The notes: generated by a model from the letters alone, not told the origin. Counted from the first letter of the stretch, positions 1-7,550 are shown. The stretch is 21,362 nucleotides of DNA from Planktotalea sp. (GCA_024645145.1 JAHEGL010000019.1:1-21362), one strand, 5' to 3'. Made by a program: numbers and translations.

Positions 1-180
1 CGCTCCGCTCGCGCTGTCCATAAGCATCGTCGCGATCCCGCCATGCAGTGCGTTATGACGGTTCAAATGCCGCTCATCCAGATCAAGCCAACAGCGCGCG
101 CAGCCGTCGGGGTGGCCGACTTCAACCACATACCCGACAAGGCGCTGCGTGCCTGTTTCGTCTCTGATCTGCGTGATCAT
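1..180 (-). CDS. PaaI-family hotdog-fold thioesterase, 3' end cut by window
   Basis: I translated this myself on the minus strand from the ATG at 178-180; 60 residues are visible and the C-terminus lies outside the window. Near the cut end it shows N43, then LHGG (45-48) and D55 in the pattern N-x-LHGG-x6-D, which is the PaaI/YbgC-type hotdog thioesterase active-site helix. Family members hydrolyse acyl-CoA or aryl-CoA thioesters, freeing CoA in the cytoplasm. The start codon follows the TAG of the upstream acyl-CoA dehydrogenase with no gap, so it should be translationally coupled as the fourth gene of the thiolase/dehydrogenase operon; a role in releasing end products or rescuing CoA from that pathway is inferred. 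Two cysteines (27, 30) precede the motif but I attach no function to them. The family is fairly sure; the substrate is unknown. Confidence 0.8.
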   Translation of the reverse strand, partial: MITQIRDETGTQRLVGYVVEVGHPDGCARCWLDLDERHLNRHNALHGGIATMLMDSASGA

Positions 181-1296
181 CTATGCAGCACTCAATCCAA
201 TAAAGCGCTCAAGATGATGATCTACATCACCAAAGAAATGATCCGCCATGATGATACGTTTGGCGATATGTGCGAGCTCAAACTCTTGCGTCATCGCGAT
301 GCCGCCATGCATCTGGATGCTTTCTTCAGCAATCTGGCGACCGATCCGACCCATCAGGTTCTTGGCCATGCTTACGTGCTTATCGCGCAATTTAGGGTCT
401 GCTTCGAGGTACCCAGCGACGCCAATCACGGCAGAGCGTGCTTGTTCCAGCTCAACCAGCATATCGGCAAGTCGATGCGCCAAAGCTTGGAATGTTCCGA
501 TCGGGCGACCAAACTGTTTGCGCGTTTGCAGATACTCGGTTGTGAGGCGTGTTGCCGTCTCCATAGCACCCAAAGTTTGCGCGCACGTCGCTGTAATTGC
601 AGCGGCATAAGCAGACTCTAAATAGGGCAAAGCAGCCCCTTTAGGACCAAGACGCATGTCGTCAGCGACACTCAAATCCTCAAGCCAGATGTCAGCCGCC
701 ATGCCACCGCCCATCATAGGCGTGCTGCGCAGATCGAGCGCAGAAGCAGGCACTAAGAAAAGAGAAATACCATCATTGTCGTCCACCGCACCGCTTTCAC
801 GCGCAGAAATAATAATATGCTCCGCATTAGGCGCGCCAAGCGACATAGACTTATGCCCATTCAACTTGCCTGCGTCACAACGTGTTTCGACGCGATTGAG
901 GTCATAGCGTGCACGGGGTTCACCGTGCGCCAGTGCGAGACGGGTCTCACCACCGATAATAGACTCTAACAGCGCTTTTTGTGTCTCGTTTCCGAGCGCT
1001 GCGATTAGTCCGCCGCCAAGAATACAAGTCTCCAAAATAGGTTCCACAACACCGGCGCGGCCCAATTCTTCAAAGACAACTGCGATGTCAAACCCCTTAC
1101 CGCCGAAGCCGCCATCTTCCTCAGTGAACAACGCACCAAGCACGCCAAGCTCCGCAATCTGGTTCCAAATGTCGCTGCTCATCCCGCTTTCGCTTTCCAG
1201 GATTGCGTTGCGCGTTGGCACATCATAGCGGTCTCGTAGGAAACGACGCAGTGTGTCTTGCAGCATTTGCCGCTCTTCTGTCAGCTCGAAGTTCAT
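181..1296 (-). CDS. Acyl-CoA dehydrogenase, small-subunit type of a probable heteromer
   Basis: A 371-residue acyl-CoA dehydrogenase: N-terminal helical domain (about 1-115), beta domain (about 115-220) and C-terminal helical domain. The FAD-binding signature TRKQFGRPIGTFQ (258-270, with R259) and QMHGGIAMTQE (328-338) are intact. However, neither usual catalytic glutamate is present: the isovaleryl/long-chain position on helix G aligns with Y230, and the medium-chain position (the E of YEGT) aligns with F355 in HFFGD. This resembles the small partner of heteromeric dehydrogenases such as PimCD or the mycobacterial FadE (ChsE) pairs. The start ATG overlaps the stop of the large-type dehydrogenase by 4 bp (ATGA), so the two are coupled. 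Reaction inferred: alpha,beta-desaturation of an unidentified acyl-CoA, with electrons passed to ETF. The family is certain; the heteromer is an inference. Confidence 0.9.
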   Translation of the reverse strand: MNFELTEERQMLQDTLRRFLRDRYDVPTRNAILESESGMSSDIWNQIAELGVLGALFTEEDGGFGGKGFDIAVVFEELGRAGVVEPILETCILGGGLIAALGNETQKALLESIIGGETRLALAHGEPRARYDLNRVETRCDAGKLNGHKSMSLGAPNAEHIIISARESGAVDDNDGISLFLVPASALDLRSTPMMGGGMAADIWLEDLSVADDMRLGPKGAALPYLESAYAAAITATCAQTLGAMETATRLTTEYLQTRKQFGRPIGTFQALAHRLADMLVELEQARSAVIGVAGYLEADPKLRDKHVSMAKNLMGRIGRQIAEESIQMHGGIAMTQEFELAHIAKRIIMADHFFGDVDHHLERFIGLSAA

Positions 1297-2492
1297 TGCA
1301 TTCTCCCCAGCGTTGTCTTGGCGATGATCTCACGTTGCACCTCGTTAGAGCCACCAAAGATCGAAATTTTGCGATTGTTGAAGTACTGCTCCGCAACAGG
1401 TCTGGAATGCTCTGGTCCCAACTCTGGCTGGTTCGACCCTTCCACCGCTTCGGATGCAAACGGTAACGCATACATGCCCGCAGCGCGACGTGCGAGATCG
1501 TTGATCTCTTGGCGAATGACGGTGCCTGAAATCTTGAGCATTGACGCTTCTAAACCTGGCGCACCACCTTTGGCCGCCTTGCTGATGATGCGTAGATTGC
1601 TGAGTGACATGGCCATTAGATCAATCTCAACCTGCGCAACGCGCGCAGCAAAATGCGGGTTCTCAGCCAGCGGTTTGCCACAAGCCATTTCTGCCTTGGC
1701 CATCCGTTTGACCGCCTCAAGGCCCGCGTTGGACGACCCTACTCCAGCGATATTCGCACGTTCATGGGTCAGCAGATATTTCGCGTAAGTCCAGCCCTTG
1801 TCTTCTTCACCGACAAGGTTCTCAACAGGGACTTTCACATCAGTAAACCATACCTCGTTCACCTCATGCGTGCCATCAAGCAAGATGATCGGGCGGACCT
1901 CGATACCGGGGGTATCCATGTCGATCAAAAGGAACGAAATGCCCTCTTGGTTCTTCACTTCGGTATTCGTGCGCACGAGGCAGAAAATCATGTTTGCGTG
2001 CTGGCCAAGGGTCGTCCACGTTTTCTGGCCATTGACGATGTAGTGATCCCCTTCGCGCACAGCACGGGTTTTGAGCGATGCAAGATCGGAGCCAGCACCC
2101 GGCTCAGAATATCCCTGACACCACCAATCTTCGCCACTCAGGATACGCGGCAACCAATAATCGCACTGCTCTTGAGAACCGAACTTTTGCAAAACCGGCG
2201 CAAGCATCGCCAGACCGAAGGGCACGATACGTGGCGCATTGGCAAGGCTCGACTCTTCCTCGAAAATATGGCGCTGCACAGCATCCCATTCAGCACCGCC
2301 GAATTCACTGGGCCAGTTCTGCGCCAGCCAACCGCGCTCATTCAAAATGCTATGCCACTCTTCTATATCGTCTTTCGAAAGACCTTTCCCCAGGCGCACC
2401 TTTTCGGACATCGCTGTGGGCAGTTTTTCTGAAAGGAACGTGCGCACCTCATTTTGGAATGCAAGTTCTTCATTGGTGTAGCTCAAATCCAT
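1293..2492 (-). CDS. Acyl-CoA dehydrogenase, large-subunit type
   Basis: A 399-residue acyl-CoA dehydrogenase. The central motif YSEPGAGSDLASL (128-140) and NGQKTWTT (154-161) mark the beta domain. A glutamate in LTHERA (E244) sits where isovaleryl-CoA dehydrogenase and the ChsE large subunits carry the catalytic base, while the medium-chain position is glycine (FGGSNEVQREII, G380). The RxxFG FAD-binding arm normally found on the following helix is degenerate here (KAEMACGKPLAENP, 266-279), and the downstream partner supplies an intact one. An AAGGAG Shine-Dalgarno lies 7 bases before the ATG and overlaps the thiolase stop region; the gap between genes is 11 bp. The protein should catalyse the first step of beta-oxidation on an unknown substrate, probably as a complex with the 371-residue neighbour. 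A homotetramer cannot be excluded from sequence alone. Confidence 0.9.
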   Translation of the reverse strand: MDLSYTNEELAFQNEVRTFLSEKLPTAMSEKVRLGKGLSKDDIEEWHSILNERGWLAQNWPSEFGGAEWDAVQRHIFEEESSLANAPRIVPFGLAMLAPVLQKFGSQEQCDYWLPRILSGEDWWCQGYSEPGAGSDLASLKTRAVREGDHYIVNGQKTWTTLGQHANMIFCLVRTNTEVKNQEGISFLLIDMDTPGIEVRPIILLDGTHEVNEVWFTDVKVPVENLVGEEDKGWTYAKYLLTHERANIAGVGSSNAGLEAVKRMAKAEMACGKPLAENPHFAARVAQVEIDLMAMSLSNLRIISKAAKGGAPGLEASMLKISGTVIRQEINDLARRAAGMYALPFASEAVEGSNQPELGPEHSRPVAEQYFNNRKISIFGGSNEVQREIIAKTTLGRMQ

Positions 2493-2503
2493 CGTGTCGC
2501 TCC

Positions 2504-3673
2504 TTAGTAAATCTCAAACAGGCCCGCAGCCCCCATGCCGCCGCCAATACACATCGTGACGACGCCTAACTTAGCGCCGCGTCGCTTGCCCTCAAGCAAC
2601 AGGTGGCCCGTCATACGTGTGCCGCTCATGCCGAACGGGTGTCCAATCGCGATAGAGCCACCATTGACGTTGCACTTCTCATCAACGATTCCAAGACGGT
2701 CCCGCGAGTAAAGCGCTTGGGACGCAAAGGCTTCGTTCAGTTCCCACAAATCGATATCATCGACCTTTAATCCGTGACGCTCCAACAAACGCGGAACAGC
2801 AAATACAGGGCCGATGCCCATCTCATCAGGTGCACAGCCTGCAACGGCAAACCCCTTGAATGCGCCAAGCGGTTCGATGCCTTGCTTTTCCGCCTCGCTC
2901 GAATCCATCAATACGACAGCAGCAGAGCCATCGGACAGCTGAGATGCGTTTCCAGCTGTTACATAACCCCCTTCGCGCACGGGGTTCAGACCATTCAGCC
3001 CATCAAGCGTTGTTGTCGGGCGATTGCATTCATCGCGATCAACCATCACCTCATGATGCGAGATTTCTCCCGTCTCTTTGTCTTTCACACCCATAGTCGC
3101 GCTCATCGGAACAATTTCATCCACGAACTTGCCTGCTGCTTGCGCTGCTGCCATGCGTTGCTGTGACCGCAAGCCATATTCATCTTGCGCTTCACGGCTG
3201 ACATTATATCGCTGTGCCACGATATCTGCGGTTTCGATCATCGTCATATAGACAGACGGGATATGCTCCTTCAGCCATGCATCACGGCTTGGCACGCTAT
3301 GATTGCCCGTCAAAGAGATGCTTTCAACACCGCCAGCAACCATCGGCCCAGCGCCGTTCTGAATGCTCTGTGCCGCCATCGCGATTGTTTGCAAACCGCT
3401 TGAACAAAAACGGTTCACTGTTGCCCCACAAACGCTTTCTGGCATGCCCGCACGCAATGCAATCTGGCGCGCAATATTGCCACCTGTCGCGCCCTCAGGC
3501 GTCGCACATCCAATCAACACATCTTCAACTGTGGAGGGGTCTATGCCCGCGCGCTTTACCGCGTGCTCCACCGAATGTGCGCCCAACGTTGCACCATGTG
3601 TCATGTTTAAAGAGCCGCGGAATGACTTTGCCAAACCACTGCGCGCGGTCGATACGATCACTGCTTGTTTCAT
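2504..3673 (-). CDS. Acetyl-CoA C-acyltransferase (thiolase)
   Basis: A full-length 389-residue thiolase, close to the usual family length of about 390. The nucleophilic cysteine is in NRFCSSGLQ (C90), the NEAFA loop is at 313-317, the general-base histidine in [12 protein letters not shown] (H345), and the second catalytic cysteine in [10 protein letters not shown] (C375). It should catalyse CoA-dependent cleavage of 3-ketoacyl-CoA to acetyl-CoA and a shortened acyl-CoA in the cytoplasm; a biosynthetic acetoacetyl-CoA thiolase cannot be ruled out by motif. It is the first gene of the minus-strand operon leading into two acyl-CoA dehydrogenases and a thioesterase, which favours a degradative role. 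No hydratase or 3-hydroxyacyl-CoA dehydrogenase is visible, so those steps must be encoded elsewhere. The ATG is preceded by a GGGAGAG ribosome-binding site. The family is sure; substrate length is open. Confidence 0.93.
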   Translation of the reverse strand: MKQAVIVSTARSGLAKSFRGSLNMTHGATLGAHSVEHAVKRAGIDPSTVEDVLIGCATPEGATGGNIARQIALRAGMPESVCGATVNRFCSSGLQTIAMAAQSIQNGAGPMVAGGVESISLTGNHSVPSRDAWLKEHIPSVYMTMIETADIVAQRYNVSREAQDEYGLRSQQRMAAAQAAGKFVDEIVPMSATMGVKDKETGEISHHEVMVDRDECNRPTTTLDGLNGLNPVREGGYVTAGNASQLSDGSAAVVLMDSSEAEKQGIEPLGAFKGFAVAGCAPDEMGIGPVFAVPRLLERHGLKVDDIDLWELNEAFASQALYSRDRLGIVDEKCNVNGGSIAIGHPFGMSGTRMTGHLLLEGKRRGAKLGVVTMCIGGGMGAAGLFEIY

Positions 3674-3870
3674 ATCATCTCTCCCATTTTCGTATCCTTG
3701 AATGTTTAAGGCTCAGCTTGCCGTAAGCGTCGCGCTACGTCACCACGTTCTTGCACAGTGGAACGCAGCGTCACGGATCAACACAAAACGGGTGTCTACG
3801 CATTTACACTTCTGCTCACATGGCTCTAAGGTCCGCGCAGCCTGACTTTAATGAATGAAAGTGCGCATCC
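3674..3870. promoter_or_regulatory. Divergent promoter region (thiolase operon / GNAT gene) with an 11-bp imperfect direct repeat
   Basis: This 197-bp gap separates the minus-strand thiolase operon from the plus-strand acetyltransferase, so promoters for both should lie here. I could not identify a convincing -35/-10 pair for either direction. What stands out is a direct repeat, CGCTACGTCAC at 3733-3743 and CGCAGCGTCAC at 3764-3774 (9 of 11 identical), 31 bp apart start to start, about three helical turns. Between the copies is a short inverted repeat CGTTC (3746-3750) / GAACG (3761-3765). This would suit an operator bound by a regulator on one face of the helix, but that is inference. Confidence 0.35.
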
Positions 3871-4329
3871 ATGGACATCCGTTACACTGAGCCTGGCGAT
3901 ATCAATGACCTTAAAGATGTGCTGAATCACACCAAGCTTTTTCAGAGCGATCTGCTGGAAGACATGCTCAGTGGTTTTCTCAATGGCGATAATGAAGAAC
4001 TGTGGTTGACCTGCGAGAACAACTGCCGTGCGATCGGATTTTGCTATACCGTGCCAGAGCAAATGGCAGAGGGCACATGGAACATGCTTGCCCTAGCAGT
4101 GCTGCCAGAGGTGCAGCGCCAAGGCATAGGTCGTGGGTTGGTTGCGCAGATGGAAGCGGAACTGCAAGAGCAAGCTGCGCGGGTGATGATTGTGGATACC
4201 TATAGCACCGACGCATATGCTGGTGCCCGTCTGTTTTATGCGAATGCAGGGTATTCAGAAGAAGCCCGCATTCGCGATTTTTGCGGCAAAGGCGATGACA
4301 AGATCACTTTTTGGAAGTCTCTAGCCTGA
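3871..4329 (+). CDS. GNAT-family N-acetyltransferase
   Basis: A compact 152-residue single-domain GNAT protein. The acetyl-CoA pyrophosphate loop is visible as VLPEVQRQGIGRGLV (77-91; Q/R-x-x-G-x-G/A signature), followed by the C-terminal ARLFYANAGY (119-128) typical of motif B. It transfers the acetyl group of acetyl-CoA to an amine; the acceptor cannot be read from the sequence. The ribosome-binding site is weak (GAAAG about 10 bases upstream). Its last 9 bp overlap, tail to tail, the end of the minus-strand aminotransferase gene. It stands next to a polyamine locus, so a polyamine or amine acceptor is conceivable, but it lies outside that operon and on the far side of the aminotransferase. 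The family is confident, the function unknown. Confidence 0.85.
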   Translation: MDIRYTEPGDINDLKDVLNHTKLFQSDLLEDMLSGFLNGDNEELWLTCENNCRAIGFCYTVPEQMAEGTWNMLALAVLPEVQRQGIGRGLVAQMEAELQEQAARVMIVDTYSTDAYAGARLFYANAGYSEEARIRDFCGKGDDKITFWKSLA

Positions 4330-5715
4330 TACCATAAGTCCATCGCGTTTCAAAATCGCGTGGCATTCGTCCAACGACTGCACCGCGCGTTCCATAAGCG
4401 TATCAATCTGCGACTCATTGATCACCAAAGGTGGCGAAATGATCATACGATCGCCCACATGGCGCATCACCAGATTGTTCGCGAAACACCGCTCACGGCA
4501 AATGAAACCGACAGTACCTGTGTCCGACTTGAACGCTGCTCGGCTTTCTTTGTGAGGGGTCAGAGCGATGGAACCCATCATCCCAACAATCTTCGCTTCG
4601 CCCACCAATGGATGATCCAGCAGCGACTCCCATTTGCTTTTGAGGTAAGGTGCCGTGGTTTCTCGCACCTTCGTCACGATCCCCTCTTCGTCCAAGATGC
4701 GCAGGTTTTCCAAAGCAACGGCAGACGCAACAGGATGGCTCGAGTAGGTGTACCCATGGTTGAACTCTCCCGAATTGATGACCGTCGCGATCTCATCACT
4801 GACGATTGAACCGCCAATCGGCTGGTAGCCAGAACTCAACCCCTTCGCGATGGTCATAATATCGGGACGAATGCCCATGGTCGTAGAGCCAAACCATTCA
4901 CCCGTGCGACCAAAACCACAGATCACCTCATCCGCGATCAGCAAAATTTCGTACTTGTCGCAAATCCGCTGAATTTCGGGCCAGTAGGTGGAGGGCGGCA
5001 CAATGACGCCACCTGCCCCCTGCACAGGCTCTGCGATAAAGGCGGCAACGCGATCTTCGCCCATTTGCTCAATCGCGTGCTCAAGCTCTTGCGCGCGCTT
5101 CAGGCCGAACTCCTCAGGCGTCATGTCACCGCCCTCTGCCCACCAATTCGGTTGACCGATGTGGTGAATATCAGGAATTGGCATCCCCCCTTGCGCATGC
5201 ATGCCGCTCATCCCACCAAGCGAACCTGAGCCAACAGAAGAGCCATGATACGCGTTGTGACGCGAAATAATCACTTTCTTGCTCGGCTTACCCTTCATGT
5301 CCCAATAGGTGCGCACCATGCGGATGTTGGTGTCATTAGCCTCTGATCCAGAACCGGCAAAGAACACATTGTTCATGCCCTCGGGCGCAAGCTCCGCCAA
5401 ACGCTGGGACAAGGCAATCGCAGGCACATGGGTCGTCATAAAGAACGTGTTGTAATACGGCAGTTCGCGCATTTGGCGCGCGGCGACGTCTGCCAGCTCT
5501 TCACGGCCATAGCCGATGTTGACGCACCACAGGCCCGCCATCGCATCCAAAATCTGATTGCCATCAGAATCGCGCAGCATCACGCCATTGGCACCGGTGA
5601 TCACCCGTGCACCTTTGGTCGCGATCTCATCACCAGTCGTGAAAGGATGCATATGATGAGCCGCATCAATCGCTTGCAATTCTGCTGTGGGCATATGGTT
5701 GGTAATCGCGTTCAT
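4321..5715 (-). CDS. spuC: Class III omega-aminotransferase, putrescine:pyruvate aminotransferase type (SpuC-like)
   Basis: A PLP fold-type I class III aminotransferase of 464 residues. Visible landmarks are DAMAGLWCVN, the phosphate-binding GSGSEAND, the aspartate in IADEVICGFGRTGEWFG (D262) and the Schiff-base lysine in TIAKGLSSGY (K291). The match to Pseudomonas SpuC as I remember it is close throughout (GYGREELADVAARQMRELP, FIAEPVQGAGGVIVPP). SpuC moves the amino group of putrescine to pyruvate, giving 4-aminobutanal and alanine. I chose the ATG at 5713-5715 because AAGGAG lies 8 bases upstream; an in-frame ATG 42 bases further out has no ribosome-binding site. The gene is divergent from a PotF-like polyamine uptake operon, which supports a polyamine substrate. 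Other omega-transaminase substrates (beta-alanine, cadaverine) remain possible. Confidence 0.88.
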   Translation of the reverse strand: MNAITNHMPTAELQAIDAAHHMHPFTTGDEIATKGARVITGANGVMLRDSDGNQILDAMAGLWCVNIGYGREELADVAARQMRELPYYNTFFMTTHVPAIALSQRLAELAPEGMNNVFFAGSGSEANDTNIRMVRTYWDMKGKPSKKVIISRHNAYHGSSVGSGSLGGMSGMHAQGGMPIPDIHHIGQPNWWAEGGDMTPEEFGLKRAQELEHAIEQMGEDRVAAFIAEPVQGAGGVIVPPSTYWPEIQRICDKYEILLIADEVICGFGRTGEWFGSTTMGIRPDIMTIAKGLSSGYQPIGGSIVSDEIATVINSGEFNHGYTYSSHPVASAVALENLRILDEEGIVTKVRETTAPYLKSKWESLLDHPLVGEAKIVGMMGSIALTPHKESRAAFKSDTGTVGFICRERCFANNLVMRHVGDRMIISPPLVINESQIDTLMERAVQSLDECHAILKRDGLMVSG

Positions 5716-5805
5716 CAAAGCGCTCCTTTTTTGGGCAACCGAAGTCCAGTGCACCATATGAAGCGTTTACAGCAAGTCAATCAAAGCAATAAAAACTTGC
5801 GACTC

Positions 5806-5821
5806 TTTCAAGCGCATGAAA
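5806..5821. promoter_or_regulatory. 16-bp near-perfect palindrome, candidate operator of the polyamine locus
   Basis: The sequence TTTCAAGCGCATGAAA is symmetric at 14 of 16 positions (TTTCA-W-GCGC-W-TGAAA). It lies about 67-82 bp upstream of the potF start and about 91-106 bp upstream of the aminotransferase start, in the middle of the 172-bp divergent gap. A possible -35 (TTGCGA, 5797-5802) lies just before it, with AT-rich sequence (AACAATATTT) just after, so a bound protein could block the potF promoter; no clean -10 is present. No regulator gene is in the window. Confidence 0.4.
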
Positions 5822-5887
5822 ACAATATTTCCCAGACTGCTGTCCTCACAACCAAACAGCCCAAATAAGTCTTAGGGAGTTCTACAT

Positions 5888-6970
5888 ATGAAGAAACTAT
5901 TGCTCGCCAGCGCAAGCCTTGCTGTAATCGCAGCCAGCGCGACGGCCGAAGAAGTTCGCGTTTACAACTGGTCAGATTACATCGACGAAGCGCTGCTAGA
6001 GAAATTTGAAGCTGAGACAGGTATCAAACTTATCTATGACGTGTTCGACAGCAACGAACTCTTGGAAACCAAGATGCTCGCGGGTGGCTCCGGTTATGAC
6101 GTGGTTGTCCCGTCTGGCACGTTCTTACAGCGCCAGATCACAGCGGGCGCATTCCAAAAGCTCGACATGTCCAAGCTGCCAAACATGGCCAACATGTGGG
6201 ATGTCGTGTCCTCGCGCACAGAGCAGTACGACCCAGACAACGCGTATTCCATCAACTACATGTGGGGCACCACTGGCATTGGTGTGAATGTTGGCAAGGT
6301 CCAAGAAATCCTTGGTGCGGATGCGCCAATCGACAGCCTTGAATTGGTCTTGAACCCCGACAACATGAGCAAACTTGCGGAGTGCGGCGTTCACATGCTC
6401 GATGCTCCTGCCGAAATGATCCCTATGGCGCTGAAATACATCGGCGAAGATCCTGACAGTCAGGACCCCAATGTCATCGCCAAGGTTGAGCCAGTCCTAA
6501 CCGCAGTGCGTCCCTACATTCAGAAATTCCACAGCTCTGAGTACATTAACGCGCTGGCCAACGGTGATATTTGCGTGGCGATCGGCTGGTCCGGTGACAT
6601 TCTCCAAGCGCGTGATCGCGCGGCTGAAGCGGACAATGGTGTCGAAATCGCATACAACGCGGCCAAAGAAGGCGCGCAGATGTGGTTTGACCAAATGGCA
6701 ATCCCAGCGGATGCGCCAAACCCGGATGCCGCGCACACGTTCCTGAACTTCATCATGGACGCGCAGAACATGGCGGATGCGTCGAACTACGTGTACTACG
6801 CCAACGGCAACCTCGCGTCCCAGCCCTTGCTTGAGGAAGACGTGGTCGGCGACCCTGCGATCTATCCCGATGCGGCAACGCTAGAAAACCTGTTCACGAC
6901 ATCGCCTTATGCACCAAAAGTGCAACGTGTCGTCACGCGCCTATGGACCAAGATCAAGTCCGGCATCTAA
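5888..6970 (+). CDS. potF: Periplasmic polyamine-binding protein (PotF-like)
   Basis: A 360-residue extracellular solute-binding protein with a Sec signal peptide (MKK, hydrophobic stretch, probable cleavage after ATA at residue 20). It follows E. coli PotF almost throughout, as I remember that sequence. Residues matching the PotF putrescine pocket are W28, S29, Y31, S76, E176, W234, D237, D268 and Y304. C166 and C229 match the PotF disulfide pair. One pocket position differs: PotF F276 is W266 here, as in spermidine-binding PotD. It should capture putrescine or a related amine in the periplasm and deliver it to the PotGHI-like transporter encoded downstream. AGGGAG lies 8 bases before the ATG. 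The gene is followed by a stem-loop, which may keep its mRNA more abundant than the rest of the operon. Confidence 0.93.
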   Translation: MKKLLLASASLAVIAASATAEEVRVYNWSDYIDEALLEKFEAETGIKLIYDVFDSNELLETKMLAGGSGYDVVVPSGTFLQRQITAGAFQKLDMSKLPNMANMWDVVSSRTEQYDPDNAYSINYMWGTTGIGVNVGKVQEILGADAPIDSLELVLNPDNMSKLAECGVHMLDAPAEMIPMALKYIGEDPDSQDPNVIAKVEPVLTAVRPYIQKFHSSEYINALANGDICVAIGWSGDILQARDRAAEADNGVEIAYNAAKEGAQMWFDQMAIPADAPNPDAAHTFLNFIMDAQNMADASNYVYYANGNLASQPLLEEDVVGDPAIYPDAATLENLFTTSPYAPKVQRVVTRLWTKIKSGI

Positions 6971-6978
6971 AAGAGCTT

Positions 6979-7004
6979 ACCTGCGCCATCATCTTGGCGC
7001 AGGT
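6979..7004 (+). terminator. Stem-loop after potF, probable attenuator or mRNA-stabilising hairpin
   Basis: A perfect 9-bp inverted repeat, ACCTGCGCC and GGCGCAGGT, encloses an 8-base loop and begins 8 bp after the potF stop. It is followed by CCTTTC rather than a run of T, so it is a poor intrinsic terminator. In binding-protein-dependent transport operons, hairpins after the binding-protein gene commonly protect its mRNA from 3' decay; that role is inferred here. Confidence 0.6.
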
Positions 7005-7022
7005 CCTTTCAAGGTTAAGTTA

Positions 7023-7550
7023 TTGACAGATTACAATACGCTATTTGAGCAAGAACCCGATGCATTGGGAGCACCCTACGCGCCCTTACACGCGAGCATT
7101 CGTCAGCATGTCCCAGACGAAAGTCGCTTTTTAGATATCGGATGCGGCCAAGGTCGCGATGCACTTACACTTGCACGACTCGGTCATCATGTAATTGGCA
7201 TGGACTATGCACCTGCGGGCATAAAAGCGATGCAAGACAGTGCCACCGCTGAAGGACTGTCAGTAAAGGGTGTGGTCGGTGATTTAACCGAATGGACGAC
7301 ATCCGAGATGTTCGACGTTCTGTTATGTGATCGCACGCTGCACATGCTTCCAAAGCAAGCCCATCGCGATGTGTTAGCTCGGTTAATTCCACAAATTTCT
7401 CCAAAGGGTTTTGTCTTTCTCGTTGATGAGCCAAGTAATATGACAGGCTTGAAAGCGGTTCTAACAGCCAGCAATCGTCACCCAGTTGTTCTGCGGAAAA
7501 CCAAAGGCGATTATTTCGTGCAACTCGATCAAAATGAAAGCGATAGTTGA
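7023..7550 (+). CDS. Class I SAM-dependent methyltransferase
   Basis: A 175-residue Rossmann-fold methyltransferase. Motif I is FLDIGCGQGRDAL (36-48), the acidic end of strand 2 is D61 in VIGMDYAP, and VGDLTEW and FDVLLCDRTLHML follow as motifs II and III. It resembles small TehB/UbiE-like enzymes, but I cannot name the substrate. No ATG precedes the fold at a sensible distance; the TTG at 7023 has AAGG 8 bases upstream, just after the potF hairpin, and I take it as the start. An ATG in the same frame at 6909 lies inside potF and would add an unrelated tail. The stop is directly followed by the ATG of the ATPase gene, so it is embedded in the polyamine transport operon. Methylation of an amine, or of the transported compound after uptake, is a guess from context only. 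Confidence 0.82.
   Translation: MTDYNTLFEQEPDALGAPYAPLHASIRQHVPDESRFLDIGCGQGRDALTLARLGHHVIGMDYAPAGIKAMQDSATAEGLSVKGVVGDLTEWTTSEMFDVLLCDRTLHMLPKQAHRDVLARLIPQISPKGFVFLVDEPSNMTGLKAVLTASNRHPVVLRKTKGDYFVQLDQNESDS

Noticed and set aside
1653..2432. A 259-residue open frame on the plus strand
   Set aside because: It lies wholly antisense to the large-type acyl-CoA dehydrogenase, whose motifs are intact; the plus-strand protein shows no family features.
5716..5757. Upstream ATG extending the SpuC-like aminotransferase by 14 residues
   Set aside because: No ribosome-binding site before it, while AAGGAG stands 8 bases before the internal ATG.
6909..7022. Upstream ATG extending the methyltransferase by 38 residues
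   Set aside because: It would overlap the potF end and the hairpin and adds basic residues unlike the family; the TTG at 7023 has a well-placed AAGG.
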